From: Alistipes sp.
GTDB lineage: Bacteria; Bacteroidota; Bacteroidia; Bacteroidales; Rikenellaceae
Reading direction: 5' to 3'
NCBI GenBank assembly: GCA_020026415.1
Contig: JAHHQL010000006.1
Location: forward strand, 33,495 to 97,494
Length of the DNA: 64,000 bases
Shown: in pieces, positions 31,667 to 40,998 of the stretch
Numbering within the stretch: the stretch's first letter is position 1
How the letters are laid out: each line of letters opens with the position of its first letter
Notes under the pieces: model-generated
What the model was told of the DNA's origin: nothing
The model's database searches: none
The model's input: the letters and a program-made list of their open reading frames with translations, nothing else
Position numbers and translations under genes: made by a program

Positions 31667-33118
31667 CTACTTTTTCACCACGACTTTCTGGTGCGGGGTG
31701 TTGTCGGGCGTGTAGGTTTTCACCTCGCCCATACGTTTCAGCAGCATGCGGTTTACCTGAATGCCCGTCTGAACGGGATTCTTGTACTCCAGCTCCTTGT
31801 AATTCTTGAATACGTAGTCGGGCAGGGCAACCGTATATTTCTTGCGTTTTTTCAGGTCGGGGAAACGCACATCGACGGCCATATCGTTGCCATCGGTGAT
31901 GATCTCGTAGTCGGTCATCGAGTAGAGGTCGATGCGGTGTGCCTCCTTGCGGTTCTCCTCGTCGTTGTACTTGGCGATGATCATCTTGCGCATCTGGGCG
32001 GGCTTCATCTCCACGGTCACGATCTTCGTGCCGAACGGCTCCAGATCAAAGAACTTGGCAGTACCGATTCCTCCCCCGGCAATGCCGTCCAAACGGACAC
32101 CGCCGTAGTGGTAGAAACCGATGTCGGCCTTCGAAGCCTCACGGATCGACTCGGCCATCCAGTTGGCGAGTCCCACCTTGTCGGCTTTGGCGGAGAACGT
32201 ACCCACGGGGCGGTTCAACTCCTCGTTCTGCATGTACTCCCCGACCATCTTGGCGTATTCGGGATCGGGCTCGTAGTCGGAAAGGGGAATAATCTCGTAG
32301 GAGATGCTCTTCACCTTGTTGTCCTTGTCGAAACGCACCTTCGTCACACCGATGCCGCGCATATATTTGCCCGTCTGTGTCAGCAGCACGTTGTTGATCA
32401 CCTTATTGACCTCCACATGCGTGTGACCGCCCAAGACGAGATCCATGTTTTCGGGATGTTTTTCCAGAAGTTCGGCATCGCGATCGTCACCCATGTGCGA
32501 GATAAGCACCACCAGATCGCACTGCGGCCGCAACTCGGCGGCATACTTGGCTGCCTCGGCCTGCGGATCGGTGAAACGGATTCCGACAAAACTTTCGGGA
32601 TTTCCTGCGGGGTAGCCGTTGTTCTCGTAGTTGGTCACGACACCTATAAAACCGATCTTCAACCCGCCGCGCTCCATGATCACGTAGGGATCCATCTTGG
32701 GGAAGGTGCAGGTGTCGCTCTTGACGTTGGCGCACACGTTCTTAAATTCGGACATCCGAAGCATCTTGCCCAAGTGAGCCTGTCCGTGATCAAATTCGTG
32801 GTTTCCCAGCGTCGCCACATCGAACTTCAGGCGGTTCATCAACTCGATGATCGGACGACCCGACGGATCGGCCATATCGACATAGGCGTTACCCGTCCAG
32901 CGGTCACCCGCATCGGTCAGAATCACCATGTCGGTCGTATCGCGACACTCCTTCACGGCCTCGGCCAACCGGGGAAAGTGCTGGATCTTGGCGTGCATGT
33001 CGTTTGTGGAAAGAAAAATCAGCGTCTTTTCGGCGGGCGTGCATCCCGCGAAAAGCATTGTGACGGCCAATACAGCAACAGAAACCGATGCCGTCAAAAC
33101 GGATACAAATCTTTTCAT
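31667..33118 (-). CDS. 5'-nucleotidase/UDP-sugar hydrolase family lipoprotein
   Basis: The 483-residue protein is a calcineurin-like metallophosphatase of the UshA/5'-nucleotidase family with a lipoprotein signal (lipobox FAGC, Cys26). Metal-binding motifs appear in order: STNDMHAK (residues about 37-44), DAGDRWTGN (about 71-79), GNHEFDHG (about 105-112), SHMGDDRD and GGHTHVEV. The C-terminal 5'-nucleotidase domain begins near 300 and includes the GGVRLDGIAGG substrate region. It should dephosphorylate nucleotides or related sugars at the cell surface or in the periplasm, feeding nucleosides to import. It is divergent from the nucleoside kinase gene, a suggestive pairing. Confidence 0.9.
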   Translation of the reverse strand: MKRFVSVLTASVSVAVLAVTMLFAGCTPAEKTLIFLSTNDMHAKIQHFPRLAEAVKECRDTTDMVILTDAGDRWTGNAYVDMADPSGRPIIELMNRLKFDVATLGNHEFDHGQAHLGKMLRMSEFKNVCANVKSDTCTFPKMDPYVIMERGGLKIGFIGVVTNYENNGYPAGNPESFVGIRFTDPQAEAAKYAAELRPQCDLVVLISHMGDDRDAELLEKHPENMDLVLGGHTHVEVNKVINNVLLTQTGKYMRGIGVTKVRFDKDNKVKSISYEIIPLSDYEPDPEYAKMVGEYMQNEELNRPVGTFSAKADKVGLANWMAESIREASKADIGFYHYGGVRLDGIAGGGIGTAKFFDLEPFGTKIVTVEMKPAQMRKMIIAKYNDEENRKEAHRIDLYSMTDYEIITDGNDMAVDVRFPDLKKRKKYTVALPDYVFKNYKELEYKNPVQTGIQVNRMLLKRMGEVKTYTPDNTPHQKVVVKK

Positions 33119-33137
33119 AATCTTGTTTTTGGTTTGT

Positions 33138-33164
33138 CAAAGTTACAAATATTTTCTATCTTTA
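33138..33164. promoter_or_regulatory. Divergent promoters of the 5'-nucleotidase and nucleoside kinase genes
   Basis: On the minus strand TAACTTTG (33138-33145) faces the nucleotidase gene. On the plus strand TATCTTTA (33157-33164), one mismatch from consensus, faces the kinase gene. Confidence 0.5.
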
Positions 33165-33190
33165 CACATCACTAAAGTGCATTTTTCGTT

Positions 33191-34861
33191 ATGAACGATA
33201 CGATTCAGGTTGTATGCGAAAATCTCGGACGGACGCTCGAAGTGCCGATGGGTACCCCCCTGTCGGATCTCGTCCGTCAGATCGCCGAAGGCAAATACCC
33301 GTTTTTGGCCGCCATGGTCAATAACCGCATCAAGGAACTCAACTACAAGTTATATACCCCCGTCACCGTACGGTTCATCGACATCACCTCGTTCGAGGGC
33401 ATCCGTGTCTATCAGCGCACCTCGTGGTTTCTGCTCCAGAAAGCCGCCGAGGATCTTTACCCCGACCATAAACTCCACATCCGCCACTCACTCGGTGAGA
33501 GCGGGTTTTATTGTGAGATCGAGGGCAGACGCTCCTTTACGCAGGAGGAGATCGACAGCCTGCGCCAACGCATCGAGGAGTTGGTCCGGGAGGATCTTCC
33601 CATCACACGCCGCAGACTTCTCACGTCCGAAGTGCGCGAACGCTACGCCGAGCACGGCTTCCGCGACAAGATCACCCTGCTGGACACCCGCCCCCGTCTG
33701 TACAGCAACCTCTACACCTTGGGCGACACAGTGGGCTATTTCTACGGGGCACTCGCCCCTTCGACGGGTTACATCACACGCTTCGATCTGAAACCCTTCT
33801 ATAACGGATTCTATCTGGCTCTTCCCGTGCGCACCGATCCCGAACGCCTCAACAAAGAGGTGCAGCAACACCGCATGTTCGGCATCTTCCGCGAATACCA
33901 GTCGTGGGTCGAGCTGATGGGCGTGCCGACCATCGGGGCGGTCAATGCGCGCGTCTTGGAAGGGGTGTCGGGCGGCATGATCCTCTTAGCGGAGGCGTTC
34001 CACGAACGCAAATTCGCCGAGGTCGCCGATGCCATCCAGAAAGCCAACAAAGAGAAAGGCACTCGCGTGGTGTTGATTTCGGGACCTTCGTCGAGCGGCA
34101 AGACCACATCCGCCAAACGACTGGCGATCCAATTGGGTGTTTTGGGCATGCGTCCCGAACTGATCTCATTGGACGACTATTTCGTAAACCGCGAAGACAC
34201 ACCCCGCGACGAAAACGGCGATTACGACTTCGAAGTACTGGAGGCAATCGACATCAATCTCTTCAACGAGCATCTGCAACGCCTGATGCAGGGCGAAAGC
34301 GTCGATATTCCGCGTTACGACTTCATCACGGGTCGCCGCACATGGCACAACGCCCCGCTGACGCTTCACGAGAACTCGATACTGATCATCGAAGGCATCC
34401 ACGGACTGAATCCGCGCCTTACGCCGAGCATTCCCGACGACCAGAAATTCAAGATCTACATCTCGTGCTTCACGTCGGTTGCCATGGACAACCTGTCGCG
34501 TATTTCGACAACCGACAACCGACTCCTGCGCCGTCTTACGCGCGACTACCGCCAACGCGGCTCGTCGGCTCTGGCGACCCTTTCACGCTGGGCATCCGTG
34601 CGCCGCGGAGAAGAACGCCACATCTTTCCCTATCAGGAGAATGCCGATGTGATGCTCAACTCGTCGCTCTTCTACGAGATCTCCGTGCTGAAACCCTTCG
34701 CCGAGAAGATCCTGCGCGAGATTCCCGATACCGTCCCCGAATATCAGGAGGCATGCCGCCTGTTGAAATTCCTCGACAACTTCATCCCCATTCCGACCGA
34801 CACCATTCCCCCGACTTCGATCCTCAGGGAATTTATCGGCGGATCGGCCTTTACCTATTAA
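33191..34861 (+). CDS. Nucleoside (uridine-like) kinase with TGS/ThrRS-like N-terminal domains
   Basis: The 556-residue protein joins an N-terminal TGS-like domain (residues about 1-65) and a region resembling the second-additional domain of ThrRS (about 66-230, with IRHSLGESGFYCEI) to a C-terminal phosphoribulokinase/uridine kinase domain. The P-loop is GPSSSGKT at 298-305; LISLDDYFVNREDTPRDENG supplies the catalytic Asp and DYDFEVLEAID follows. This architecture is known in Bacteroidetes and Firmicutes as a uridine kinase-like fusion. The likely reaction is phosphorylation of uridine or cytidine, though the substrate is not certain. It is probably cotranscribed with gcvP, 32 bases downstream. 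Confidence 0.88.
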   Translation: MNDTIQVVCENLGRTLEVPMGTPLSDLVRQIAEGKYPFLAAMVNNRIKELNYKLYTPVTVRFIDITSFEGIRVYQRTSWFLLQKAAEDLYPDHKLHIRHSLGESGFYCEIEGRRSFTQEEIDSLRQRIEELVREDLPITRRRLLTSEVRERYAEHGFRDKITLLDTRPRLYSNLYTLGDTVGYFYGALAPSTGYITRFDLKPFYNGFYLALPVRTDPERLNKEVQQHRMFGIFREYQSWVELMGVPTIGAVNARVLEGVSGGMILLAEAFHERKFAEVADAIQKANKEKGTRVVLISGPSSSGKTTSAKRLAIQLGVLGMRPELISLDDYFVNREDTPRDENGDYDFEVLEAIDINLFNEHLQRLMQGESVDIPRYDFITGRRTWHNAPLTLHENSILIIEGIHGLNPRLTPSIPDDQKFKIYISCFTSVAMDNLSRISTTDNRLLRRLTRDYRQRGSSALATLSRWASVRRGEERHIFPYQENADVMLNSSLFYEISVLKPFAEKILREIPDTVPEYQEACRLLKFLDNFIPIPTDTIPPTSILREFIGGSAFTY

Positions 34862-34893
34862 TATAGCAAACCGAAAACCTTAAAACCCTATTT

Positions 34894-37716
34894 ATGTTTG
34901 ACAAATTCACAGAACGCCATGTTGGCGTCAGCAATCCCGCCGAGCTCAAAGAGATGCTCGACACCATCGGTGTAGGTTCCGTCGATGAACTTATATCGCA
35001 GGTACTTCCGCAATCCATCCGTCTGAAAAAACCGCTCGAACTGGATAAGGGCATGAGCGAATATGAATTTGCCGCCCACATCCGCCGGTTGGCAGCCCGC
35101 AACCGTCAGTTGCGTTCGTTCATCGGTATGGGTTATTATCCCACGGCCGTCCCCGCGGTCATCACCCGCAACGTGCTGGAGAATCCGGCATGGTACACCT
35201 CCTACACCCCCTATCAGGCCGAGATCTCGCAGGGACGTCTGGAGGCTCTGCTGAATTTCCAAACCGCCGTCATCTCGCTCACGGGCATGGAGATCGGCAA
35301 CTGCTCGCTTTTGGACGAAGGCACTGCCGCCGCCGAGGCGATGCTCATGATGTTTGCCTCGCGTTCGCGCCAAGCCGTCAAGGAGGAACGCACGCAACTC
35401 TTCGTCGATCGCAACATCTTCCCTCAGACGCTCGACGTGCTCTTAACGCGCAGCGAACCCTTCGGCATCGAACTGATCATCGACGACTTCTCCGAATATG
35501 AATTTTCGGGTCGAGAATTTGGTGCGATCGTTCAATACCCCGCCGCCGACGGTGCCGTGTGCGACTATGCACAATTCACCGCCAAGGCGCACGAGGCGGG
35601 CGCAATGGTCACCGCATCGGTCGATCTGCTGTCGCTCGTCCTGCTCAAATCGCCGGGAGAATGGGGTGCCGACATCGTTGTGGGCTCTTCGCAGCGACTG
35701 GGTACTCCGATGGGACTGGGAGGGCCGCACGCCGGTTTCATGACCACGCGCGAAGCCTTCAAGCGCAACATGCCGGGACGTATCATCGGCGTTTCGGTCG
35801 ATCGTCTGGGCAACCGCGCCCTGCGCATGGCACTCCAGATGCGCGAACAGCACATCAAACGCGAACGTGCCACCTCGAACATCTGTACGGCACAGGCACT
35901 GATGGCGTCGATGGTCGGTTTCTACTGCGTCTATAACGGCCCCGAAGGTCTGCGTCGCGCCGCCGAAACGGCACACCGCGCCGCCGTCACCGTCGCACAC
36001 GCTCTGAAAGCGTTGGATTACGGCTTGGTTTCGGAGACTTTCTTCGACACGCTGGAGGTACACGCCGAATCGGCAGTCATCCAATCTATTGCACTCGAAG
36101 AGGGCTTCAACTTCTTCTACCCCTCGGAGGATCGCGTCCGTTTCTCGTTCGACGAAGTGACCACCGACGAGGAGATCGAGGCCGTCATCCGCATCTTTGC
36201 CATGGCCAAGGGACGCAAGGGCAAAGCCGTCAAATATGCCACCGGAAACGAGATTCCTGAAAACCTGCGCCGTACGACGCCCTACCTTGAGGAACCGATT
36301 TTCAATACCTTCCGTTCGGAAACATCGCTGATGCGTTACATCAAGAAATTGGAGTTGAGAGATATTTCGCTCGCCAATTCGATGATTTCGCTCGGCTCGT
36401 GCACCATGAAACTCAACGCCGCGGTCATAATGCAGCCCCTGTCGCTGTCGGGATTCCAGAACATCCACCCGTTCGCTCCGGCAGATCAGTACGAGGGTTA
36501 CACCGAACTGATCACGGAACTCCAAAACGATCTTTCGGTCATCACGGGTATGGCGGCCTGCTCCCTGCAACCCAATTCGGGTGCGGCAGGCGAATATGCG
36601 GGACTTATGGTCATCCGCGCCTACCACCAGAGCCGCGGGCAGGGCTATCGCAACATCGTCCTGATTCCCTCGTCGGCTCACGGCACAAACCCCGCCTCGG
36701 CACACATGGCCGGCATGAACATCGTCACGGTGGGTTGTGACGAAAACGGGAACATTGATGTCGAGGATCTGAAAGCCAAGGCACAGCAGTACTCTTCGGA
36801 GTTGTGCGGTCTGATGGTGACCTACCCCTCGACCCACGGCGTATTCGAGAGCCGCATCCGCGAGATTGTCGATGCCGTTCACGATGCGGGCGGTCAGGTT
36901 TATATGGACGGTGCGAACATGAACGCACAGGTCGGCTTGACGAACCCCGGATTTATCGGTGCGGATGTCTGCCACCTGAACCTGCACAAGACCTTTGCCA
37001 TGCCTCACGGAGGTGGCGGTCCGGGTGTCGGCCCGATCTGCGTTGCCGAGCATCTGAAGCAGTTCCTGCCATCGCACTCGCTGGTCGGCACGGGCGGAGA
37101 CGAGGGCATCACAGCCGTATCGTCGGCACCGTGGGGTTCGGCCATGCTGCTCCCGATCACCTACGGCTACATCAAGATGTTGGGTGCAGAAGGCCTTCGC
37201 CACGTCACCGAGATGGCGATCGTCAATGCCAATTACATGTCCTCGAAACTCAAACCCGAATTTCGCACCTATTACAGCGGTGAGACGGGTCGCGTGGGTC
37301 ACGAGATGATTCTCGATCTGACACACTTCAAGAAGGATTACGGCATCGACTGCGGCGACATCGCACGCCGACTGATGGACTACGGTTTCCATGCTCCGAC
37401 GCTTTCGTTCCCTGTCCACGAGACGCTGATGGTCGAGCCTACGGAGTCCGAACCCAAGGCCGAAATGGATCGCTTCATGGAGGCTCTCATCCAAATCAAA
37501 CGCGAATGCGAGGCCGTGAACGGTGTCGAGGACAACGTAGTTGCCAACGCACCCCACACCGCCAGCGAATTGTGTGGCGAGTGGTCGCACCCCTACTCGC
37601 GCGAGGAAGCCGCCTTCCCGCTCGAATGGATCCGCGAACAGAAGGTGTTCCCCTATGTATCGAAGATCGACAACGGCTACGGAGACCGCAATCTCTGCTG
37701 CCGAAACGAACAATAG
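34894..37716 (+). CDS. gcvP: Glycine dehydrogenase (decarboxylating), P-protein
   Basis: GcvP decarboxylates glycine with pyridoxal phosphate and passes the aminomethyl group to the lipoyl H-protein of the glycine cleavage system. The 940-residue protein is the full-length bacterial homodimeric form, with both halves fused: an N-terminal half (FIGMGYYPTAVPAVITRNVLENPAWYTSYTPYQ block) and a C-terminal half holding the PLP lysine, Lys699, in NLHKTFAMPHGGGGPG. The GSCTMKLNA segment is also diagnostic. The gcvT and gcvH genes are not nearby. A bidirectional terminator follows. Confidence 0.98.
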   Translation: MFDKFTERHVGVSNPAELKEMLDTIGVGSVDELISQVLPQSIRLKKPLELDKGMSEYEFAAHIRRLAARNRQLRSFIGMGYYPTAVPAVITRNVLENPAWYTSYTPYQAEISQGRLEALLNFQTAVISLTGMEIGNCSLLDEGTAAAEAMLMMFASRSRQAVKEERTQLFVDRNIFPQTLDVLLTRSEPFGIELIIDDFSEYEFSGREFGAIVQYPAADGAVCDYAQFTAKAHEAGAMVTASVDLLSLVLLKSPGEWGADIVVGSSQRLGTPMGLGGPHAGFMTTREAFKRNMPGRIIGVSVDRLGNRALRMALQMREQHIKRERATSNICTAQALMASMVGFYCVYNGPEGLRRAAETAHRAAVTVAHALKALDYGLVSETFFDTLEVHAESAVIQSIALEEGFNFFYPSEDRVRFSFDEVTTDEEIEAVIRIFAMAKGRKGKAVKYATGNEIPENLRRTTPYLEEPIFNTFRSETSLMRYIKKLELRDISLANSMISLGSCTMKLNAAVIMQPLSLSGFQNIHPFAPADQYEGYTELITELQNDLSVITGMAACSLQPNSGAAGEYAGLMVIRAYHQSRGQGYRNIVLIPSSAHGTNPASAHMAGMNIVTVGCDENGNIDVEDLKAKAQQYSSELCGLMVTYPSTHGVFESRIREIVDAVHDAGGQVYMDGANMNAQVGLTNPGFIGADVCHLNLHKTFAMPHGGGGPGVGPICVAEHLKQFLPSHSLVGTGGDEGITAVSSAPWGSAMLLPITYGYIKMLGAEGLRHVTEMAIVNANYMSSKLKPEFRTYYSGETGRVGHEMILDLTHFKKDYGIDCGDIARRLMDYGFHAPTLSFPVHETLMVEPTESEPKAEMDRFMEALIQIKRECEAVNGVEDNVVANAPHTASELCGEWSHPYSREEAAFPLEWIREQKVFPYVSKIDNGYGDRNLCCRNEQ

Positions 37717-37734
37717 ATCTGTAATACAATAAGA

Positions 37735-37769
37735 AAAAGGCTTTCACCTTTCGGGTGAAAGCCTTTTTT
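37735..37769. terminator. Bidirectional terminator between gcvP and the PPTase gene
   Basis: GGCTTTCACC (37739-37748) pairs with GGTGAAAGCC (37754-37763). T residues follow on the plus strand and A residues precede it, so it can stop transcription from both sides. Confidence 0.92.
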
Positions 37770-37771
37770 AT

Positions 37772-38341
37772 TTAAAGAATAACGGCTTGAATCAGATTTG
37801 TCCCTTCGGGAAAGGAGAACCGCACCTCCAACGGCTTCTCATCGAGCCGAGCCTCAACCACTCCCCGCTTAAAATCCACACTTCGCAGATGCAGATCGCC
37901 GATCAGATCCAGTCCTTCGCGCGAGGCGTATTTTACGAGACACTCCTTGGCACACCACGCCACACCGAGCCACCTCTCATCTTGGCTCAACGTCTGCTCC
38001 TCCCCGCTTAAATAGTGGTCGGCAATACGACAGAAGTTACGATCCGAAGATTCGATGTCGATGGCGCAACGCTTTTCGGACAGCACGACGGCGACATACC
38101 CCCACGCGTGGGATACCGATATATATAAAGGATTGTTTTCGAGTTGCGGAGCACCCGCCTCGTTGTAGCCGATCCGAAGATCGCGCCCCAACTCCCGACG
38201 CACGATCATCCGCCATGCGAAAAACTCCCGTTGGCGACCCGTGGCGTAGGATGCCGCCTTTAGAGCCTCCTCGCCCGTGACCCATTCGCGCGAAAGAACG
38301 ATTTCGGGCTGTTCCTTCAAGATGATTCGGGGCAGGATCAT
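37772..38341 (-). CDS. 4'-phosphopantetheinyl transferase superfamily protein
   Basis: The 189-residue protein transfers the phosphopantetheine arm of CoA to carrier proteins. It shows the superfamily motifs: SVSHAWGYVAVVL, the metal-binding CAIDIES near residue 112, and WCAKECLVKYASREG near 150 (the WxxKEA-type motif, here KEC). Its length is nearer to the AcpT/Sfp group than to AcpS. The acceptor is unknown; fatty acid ACP or an aryl polyene or polyketide carrier are options. Its start codon overlaps the stop of gldE by four bases (ATGA), indicating translational coupling. Confidence 0.87.
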   Translation of the reverse strand: MILPRIILKEQPEIVLSREWVTGEEALKAASYATGRQREFFAWRMIVRRELGRDLRIGYNEAGAPQLENNPLYISVSHAWGYVAVVLSEKRCAIDIESSDRNFCRIADHYLSGEEQTLSQDERWLGVAWCAKECLVKYASREGLDLIGDLHLRSVDFKRGVVEARLDEKPLEVRFSFPEGTNLIQAVIL

Positions 38342-39621
38342 AGGATCTCCACCCGTATTTTGTCGATGCGGTGCGCCTCCATTCCCTGTACCGTGAAACG
38401 AATCTGATGCGCCACGAACGAATCGCCCTTGACGGGGAAGTCGCGTTTGAGTTCCAGCATCAGACCCGCCAGCGTCTCCGCTTCGCCTTTGACATCCGAC
38501 AGGCTGTCTTCATCCAAATCCAAGATACGCTCAAAGTCGCCGATGTGGGTTTTACCGTCGAAAATATAGTTTTTGGCGTCGATGCGCTGATAGAAACTCT
38601 CGTCCCCGTCGCTCTCATCGGAAATCTCACCCACGATCTCCTCGATGATGTCCTCCAGTGACACCAGACCGAGGGTCGATCCGTATTCATCGACCACGAT
38701 CGCCATGTGTACCTTATTCGACTGGAAGTCCGCCAGAAGGTCGTTGATTTTCTTGTGTTCGGGCACGAAGTAGGGTTTGCTCACCAAGTGCTGCCACTCG
38801 AAATCCTTGCCCATATTGATGTACGGGAGCAGATCCTTGACATAGAGCGTTCCCTTGATGTTGTCGGCATCCTCCTCATAAACGGGAATACGCGAAAAGC
38901 CCGATTCGATGATCGTACGTTTCACCTCGTCGTAGTCGGCCGTCGTATCCAGCGCGATGATGTCCACACGCGGTTTCATGATCTCCTCGACCTCGGTATT
39001 CACGAAATTGACAATTCCCGACAACATGACATGTTCCTCAGGAGTGGCACTCTCGGTCATATCGACGGCATCGGCCAGTTCGTCGAGCGAGATTTCGCTT
39101 TTGCGGGCGGCCTTACGGCTGATGTGGCTGCTCATGCCGACCAACACGCGCGACAGGGGTGAAAATACCCAGCGCAGGACAACCAGCGGACGCGCCACCA
39201 TTTGCGCAAAGCCCAACGGCATGGTCTGTGCCGTCACCTTGGGAAGGATCTCGCCGAAAAGCAACAAGAGGAACGTAACCAGCACGGTTTTTACCAGAAA
39301 TTCGAACTGATTGAACGTAAAGAGCGAGTCGATCAACATGGCCGAAAGGATGGCGATGCAGATATTGACCAGATTGTTGATCTCAAGAATCGTCGCCAAC
39401 AACATATCGACATCGCCCAACAGCGACAGCACGGCACGTCCCGAAGAGGTGTCGCGCGCCTTGAGTTCGCGCACATCCGCCGGCGAGAGCGAGAAAAAAG
39501 AGGTTTCGGCACCCGAAACAAGTGCCGAAATCATGAGTAAAAGGATCGTCACACCCAACATCACGAAAAACGAGAAGTTGAGCGATTCAAAATGACAAAT
39601 TATCCAAGAATCTGCTTCCAA
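38338..39621 (-). CDS. gldE: GldE-like CNNM/HlyC-CorC family membrane protein
   Basis: The 427-residue protein has an N-terminal DUF21/CNNM membrane domain with four hydrophobic segments (about 18-165, including the SALVSGAETSFFSLS motif), a pair of CBS domains (about 205-335, MKPRVDIIALDTTADYDEV and MAIVVDEYGSTLGLVSLEDIIEEIVGEI) and a C-terminal CorC_HlyC domain. In Bacteroidetes this family is GldE, named from gliding mutants, although it also occurs in non-gliding species. The start at 39621 is a TTG; the next in-frame ATG (39561) would fall inside the first membrane segment. It follows ftsZ by 36 bases and overlaps the PPTase gene. Confidence 0.85.
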   Translation of the reverse strand: MEADSWIICHFESLNFSFFVMLGVTILLLMISALVSGAETSFFSLSPADVRELKARDTSSGRAVLSLLGDVDMLLATILEINNLVNICIAILSAMLIDSLFTFNQFEFLVKTVLVTFLLLLFGEILPKVTAQTMPLGFAQMVARPLVVLRWVFSPLSRVLVGMSSHISRKAARKSEISLDELADAVDMTESATPEEHVMLSGIVNFVNTEVEEIMKPRVDIIALDTTADYDEVKRTIIESGFSRIPVYEEDADNIKGTLYVKDLLPYINMGKDFEWQHLVSKPYFVPEHKKINDLLADFQSNKVHMAIVVDEYGSTLGLVSLEDIIEEIVGEISDESDGDESFYQRIDAKNYIFDGKTHIGDFERILDLDEDSLSDVKGEAETLAGLMLELKRDFPVKGDSFVAHQIRFTVQGMEAHRIDKIRVEIL

Positions 39622-39657
39622 ATTTCCAAACGATTAATTAAAACATCCCGTCCGAGA

Positions 39658-40956
39658 TCAGTTCTCGTTCGGTTTTATCTCGGACTCCGTTTCGGGAGTT
39701 TCTGTTTTTTTCTCGACCGACGTGTGGTGGAGGGTACTTCCCGGACGCAGGAAACGCACCTTACGGCGTTTGTAGGCCGGCAGGTCAATCTTCTGCTCGA
39801 TGTCGGCATAACGGGTCGAACGGTCGTCCAGCGTGACGAGTTCGTCCTGCGGGCGATCCGTGTCGGGAGTCGGGACACCCTTGGCAGGTTCCAGATCGTT
39901 CTCCACGGGACGTTCCGCCACGGGTTTCTTCTCCGGAACAACCAGCGGGATGACATTCTCGTCCTCCTCGAAGCCCGTAGCCACCAGTACCAACTCGATG
40001 GCGTCCTCCAAATAAGGCTTTTCGCTCGTACCCCAGATGATGTTGGCATCCTGTACTTCGCCCTGACCGTTCTGCACGCTGGCGTGTTGCTGGATGTAGT
40101 TCAAGATGGAGATCACCTCGTCGTAGATCAGATCATCGGTGTTGCTCACCGAGATGTTCAACAGAATGTTCTTCGCACCCGAAATGAGGTTATGATCCAA
40201 AAGCGGCGAATGCAACGAAGCCTCGGCGGCCTCCTCGGCACGATTCTCGCCACGACCCACCGCCACAGCCATGTGGGCACGACCGCTGTTGCGCATTACC
40301 TTCGACACATCGGCAAAATCGACATTCACAAGGTTGCTCTCCACCGTGATGATCTCGGCGATACCCTTGGTGGCGGCCGCCAAAATATCATCGGCCTTGC
40401 CAAAGGCCTGTTTCAAGGACAGACGACCGTAAATAGCCACGATATTCTCGTTGTCGATCACCAGAAGCGAATCGACATTCTGACGCAACTCGTCGATACC
40501 GCGCTGCGCCTGTTCGTAGCGGATCTTACCCTCGACGATCAACGGCGAGGTGACGATGGCCACGGTCAGAAGCCCCATCTCCTTGGCCAGTTTGGCGATG
40601 ACGGGCGATGCTCCCGTACCCGTACCGCCACCCATACCTGCCGTGATGAAGATCATCTTGGTGCCGTTCTCCTCCAGTTTCTGGCGGATGGCGGGCAGCG
40701 ACTCCACGGCTGCACGGCGACCCACCTCAGGGTCGTTACCTGCACCCAGACCTTCGCCCATACAGATTTTGGTTTCCACGGGACTCTTGTCCAACGCCTG
40801 CTGATCGGTATTGCAGATCATGAAAGTCACGTCGCGAATACCCAGACTGTACATGTGATTCACGGCATTGCCTCCCGCACCGCCGACACCGACCACCGAA
40901 ATGATCGAACCACGGTCCGATGCTGCACGAATCTCCGACATTAAATCATCTGTCAT
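39658..40956 (-). CDS. ftsZ: Cell division protein FtsZ
   Basis: FtsZ is the tubulin-like GTPase that forms the division ring. The 432-residue protein shows VVGVGGAGGNAVNHM near the N-terminus, the tubulin signature GMGGGTGTGASPV, and the T7-loop region NVDFADV. I use the ATG at 40956 (MTDDLMSE); the frame continues to a TTG at 40992 with no family match. After the conserved core (to about residue 320) lies a variable linker and a basic conserved-type tail (IDLPAYKRRKVRFLR) that may bind FtsA. It lies directly after ftsA, the usual order. Confidence 0.97.
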   Translation of the reverse strand: MTDDLMSEIRAASDRGSIISVVGVGGAGGNAVNHMYSLGIRDVTFMICNTDQQALDKSPVETKICMGEGLGAGNDPEVGRRAAVESLPAIRQKLEENGTKMIFITAGMGGGTGTGASPVIAKLAKEMGLLTVAIVTSPLIVEGKIRYEQAQRGIDELRQNVDSLLVIDNENIVAIYGRLSLKQAFGKADDILAAATKGIAEIITVESNLVNVDFADVSKVMRNSGRAHMAVAVGRGENRAEEAAEASLHSPLLDHNLISGAKNILLNISVSNTDDLIYDEVISILNYIQQHASVQNGQGEVQDANIIWGTSEKPYLEDAIELVLVATGFEEDENVIPLVVPEKKPVAERPVENDLEPAKGVPTPDTDRPQDELVTLDDRSTRYADIEQKIDLPAYKRRKVRFLRPGSTLHHTSVEKKTETPETESEIKPNEN

Positions 40957-40998
40957 ATCTCTTATTTTTTTATTCTCGTTAATTTTTATCAAAACGAC

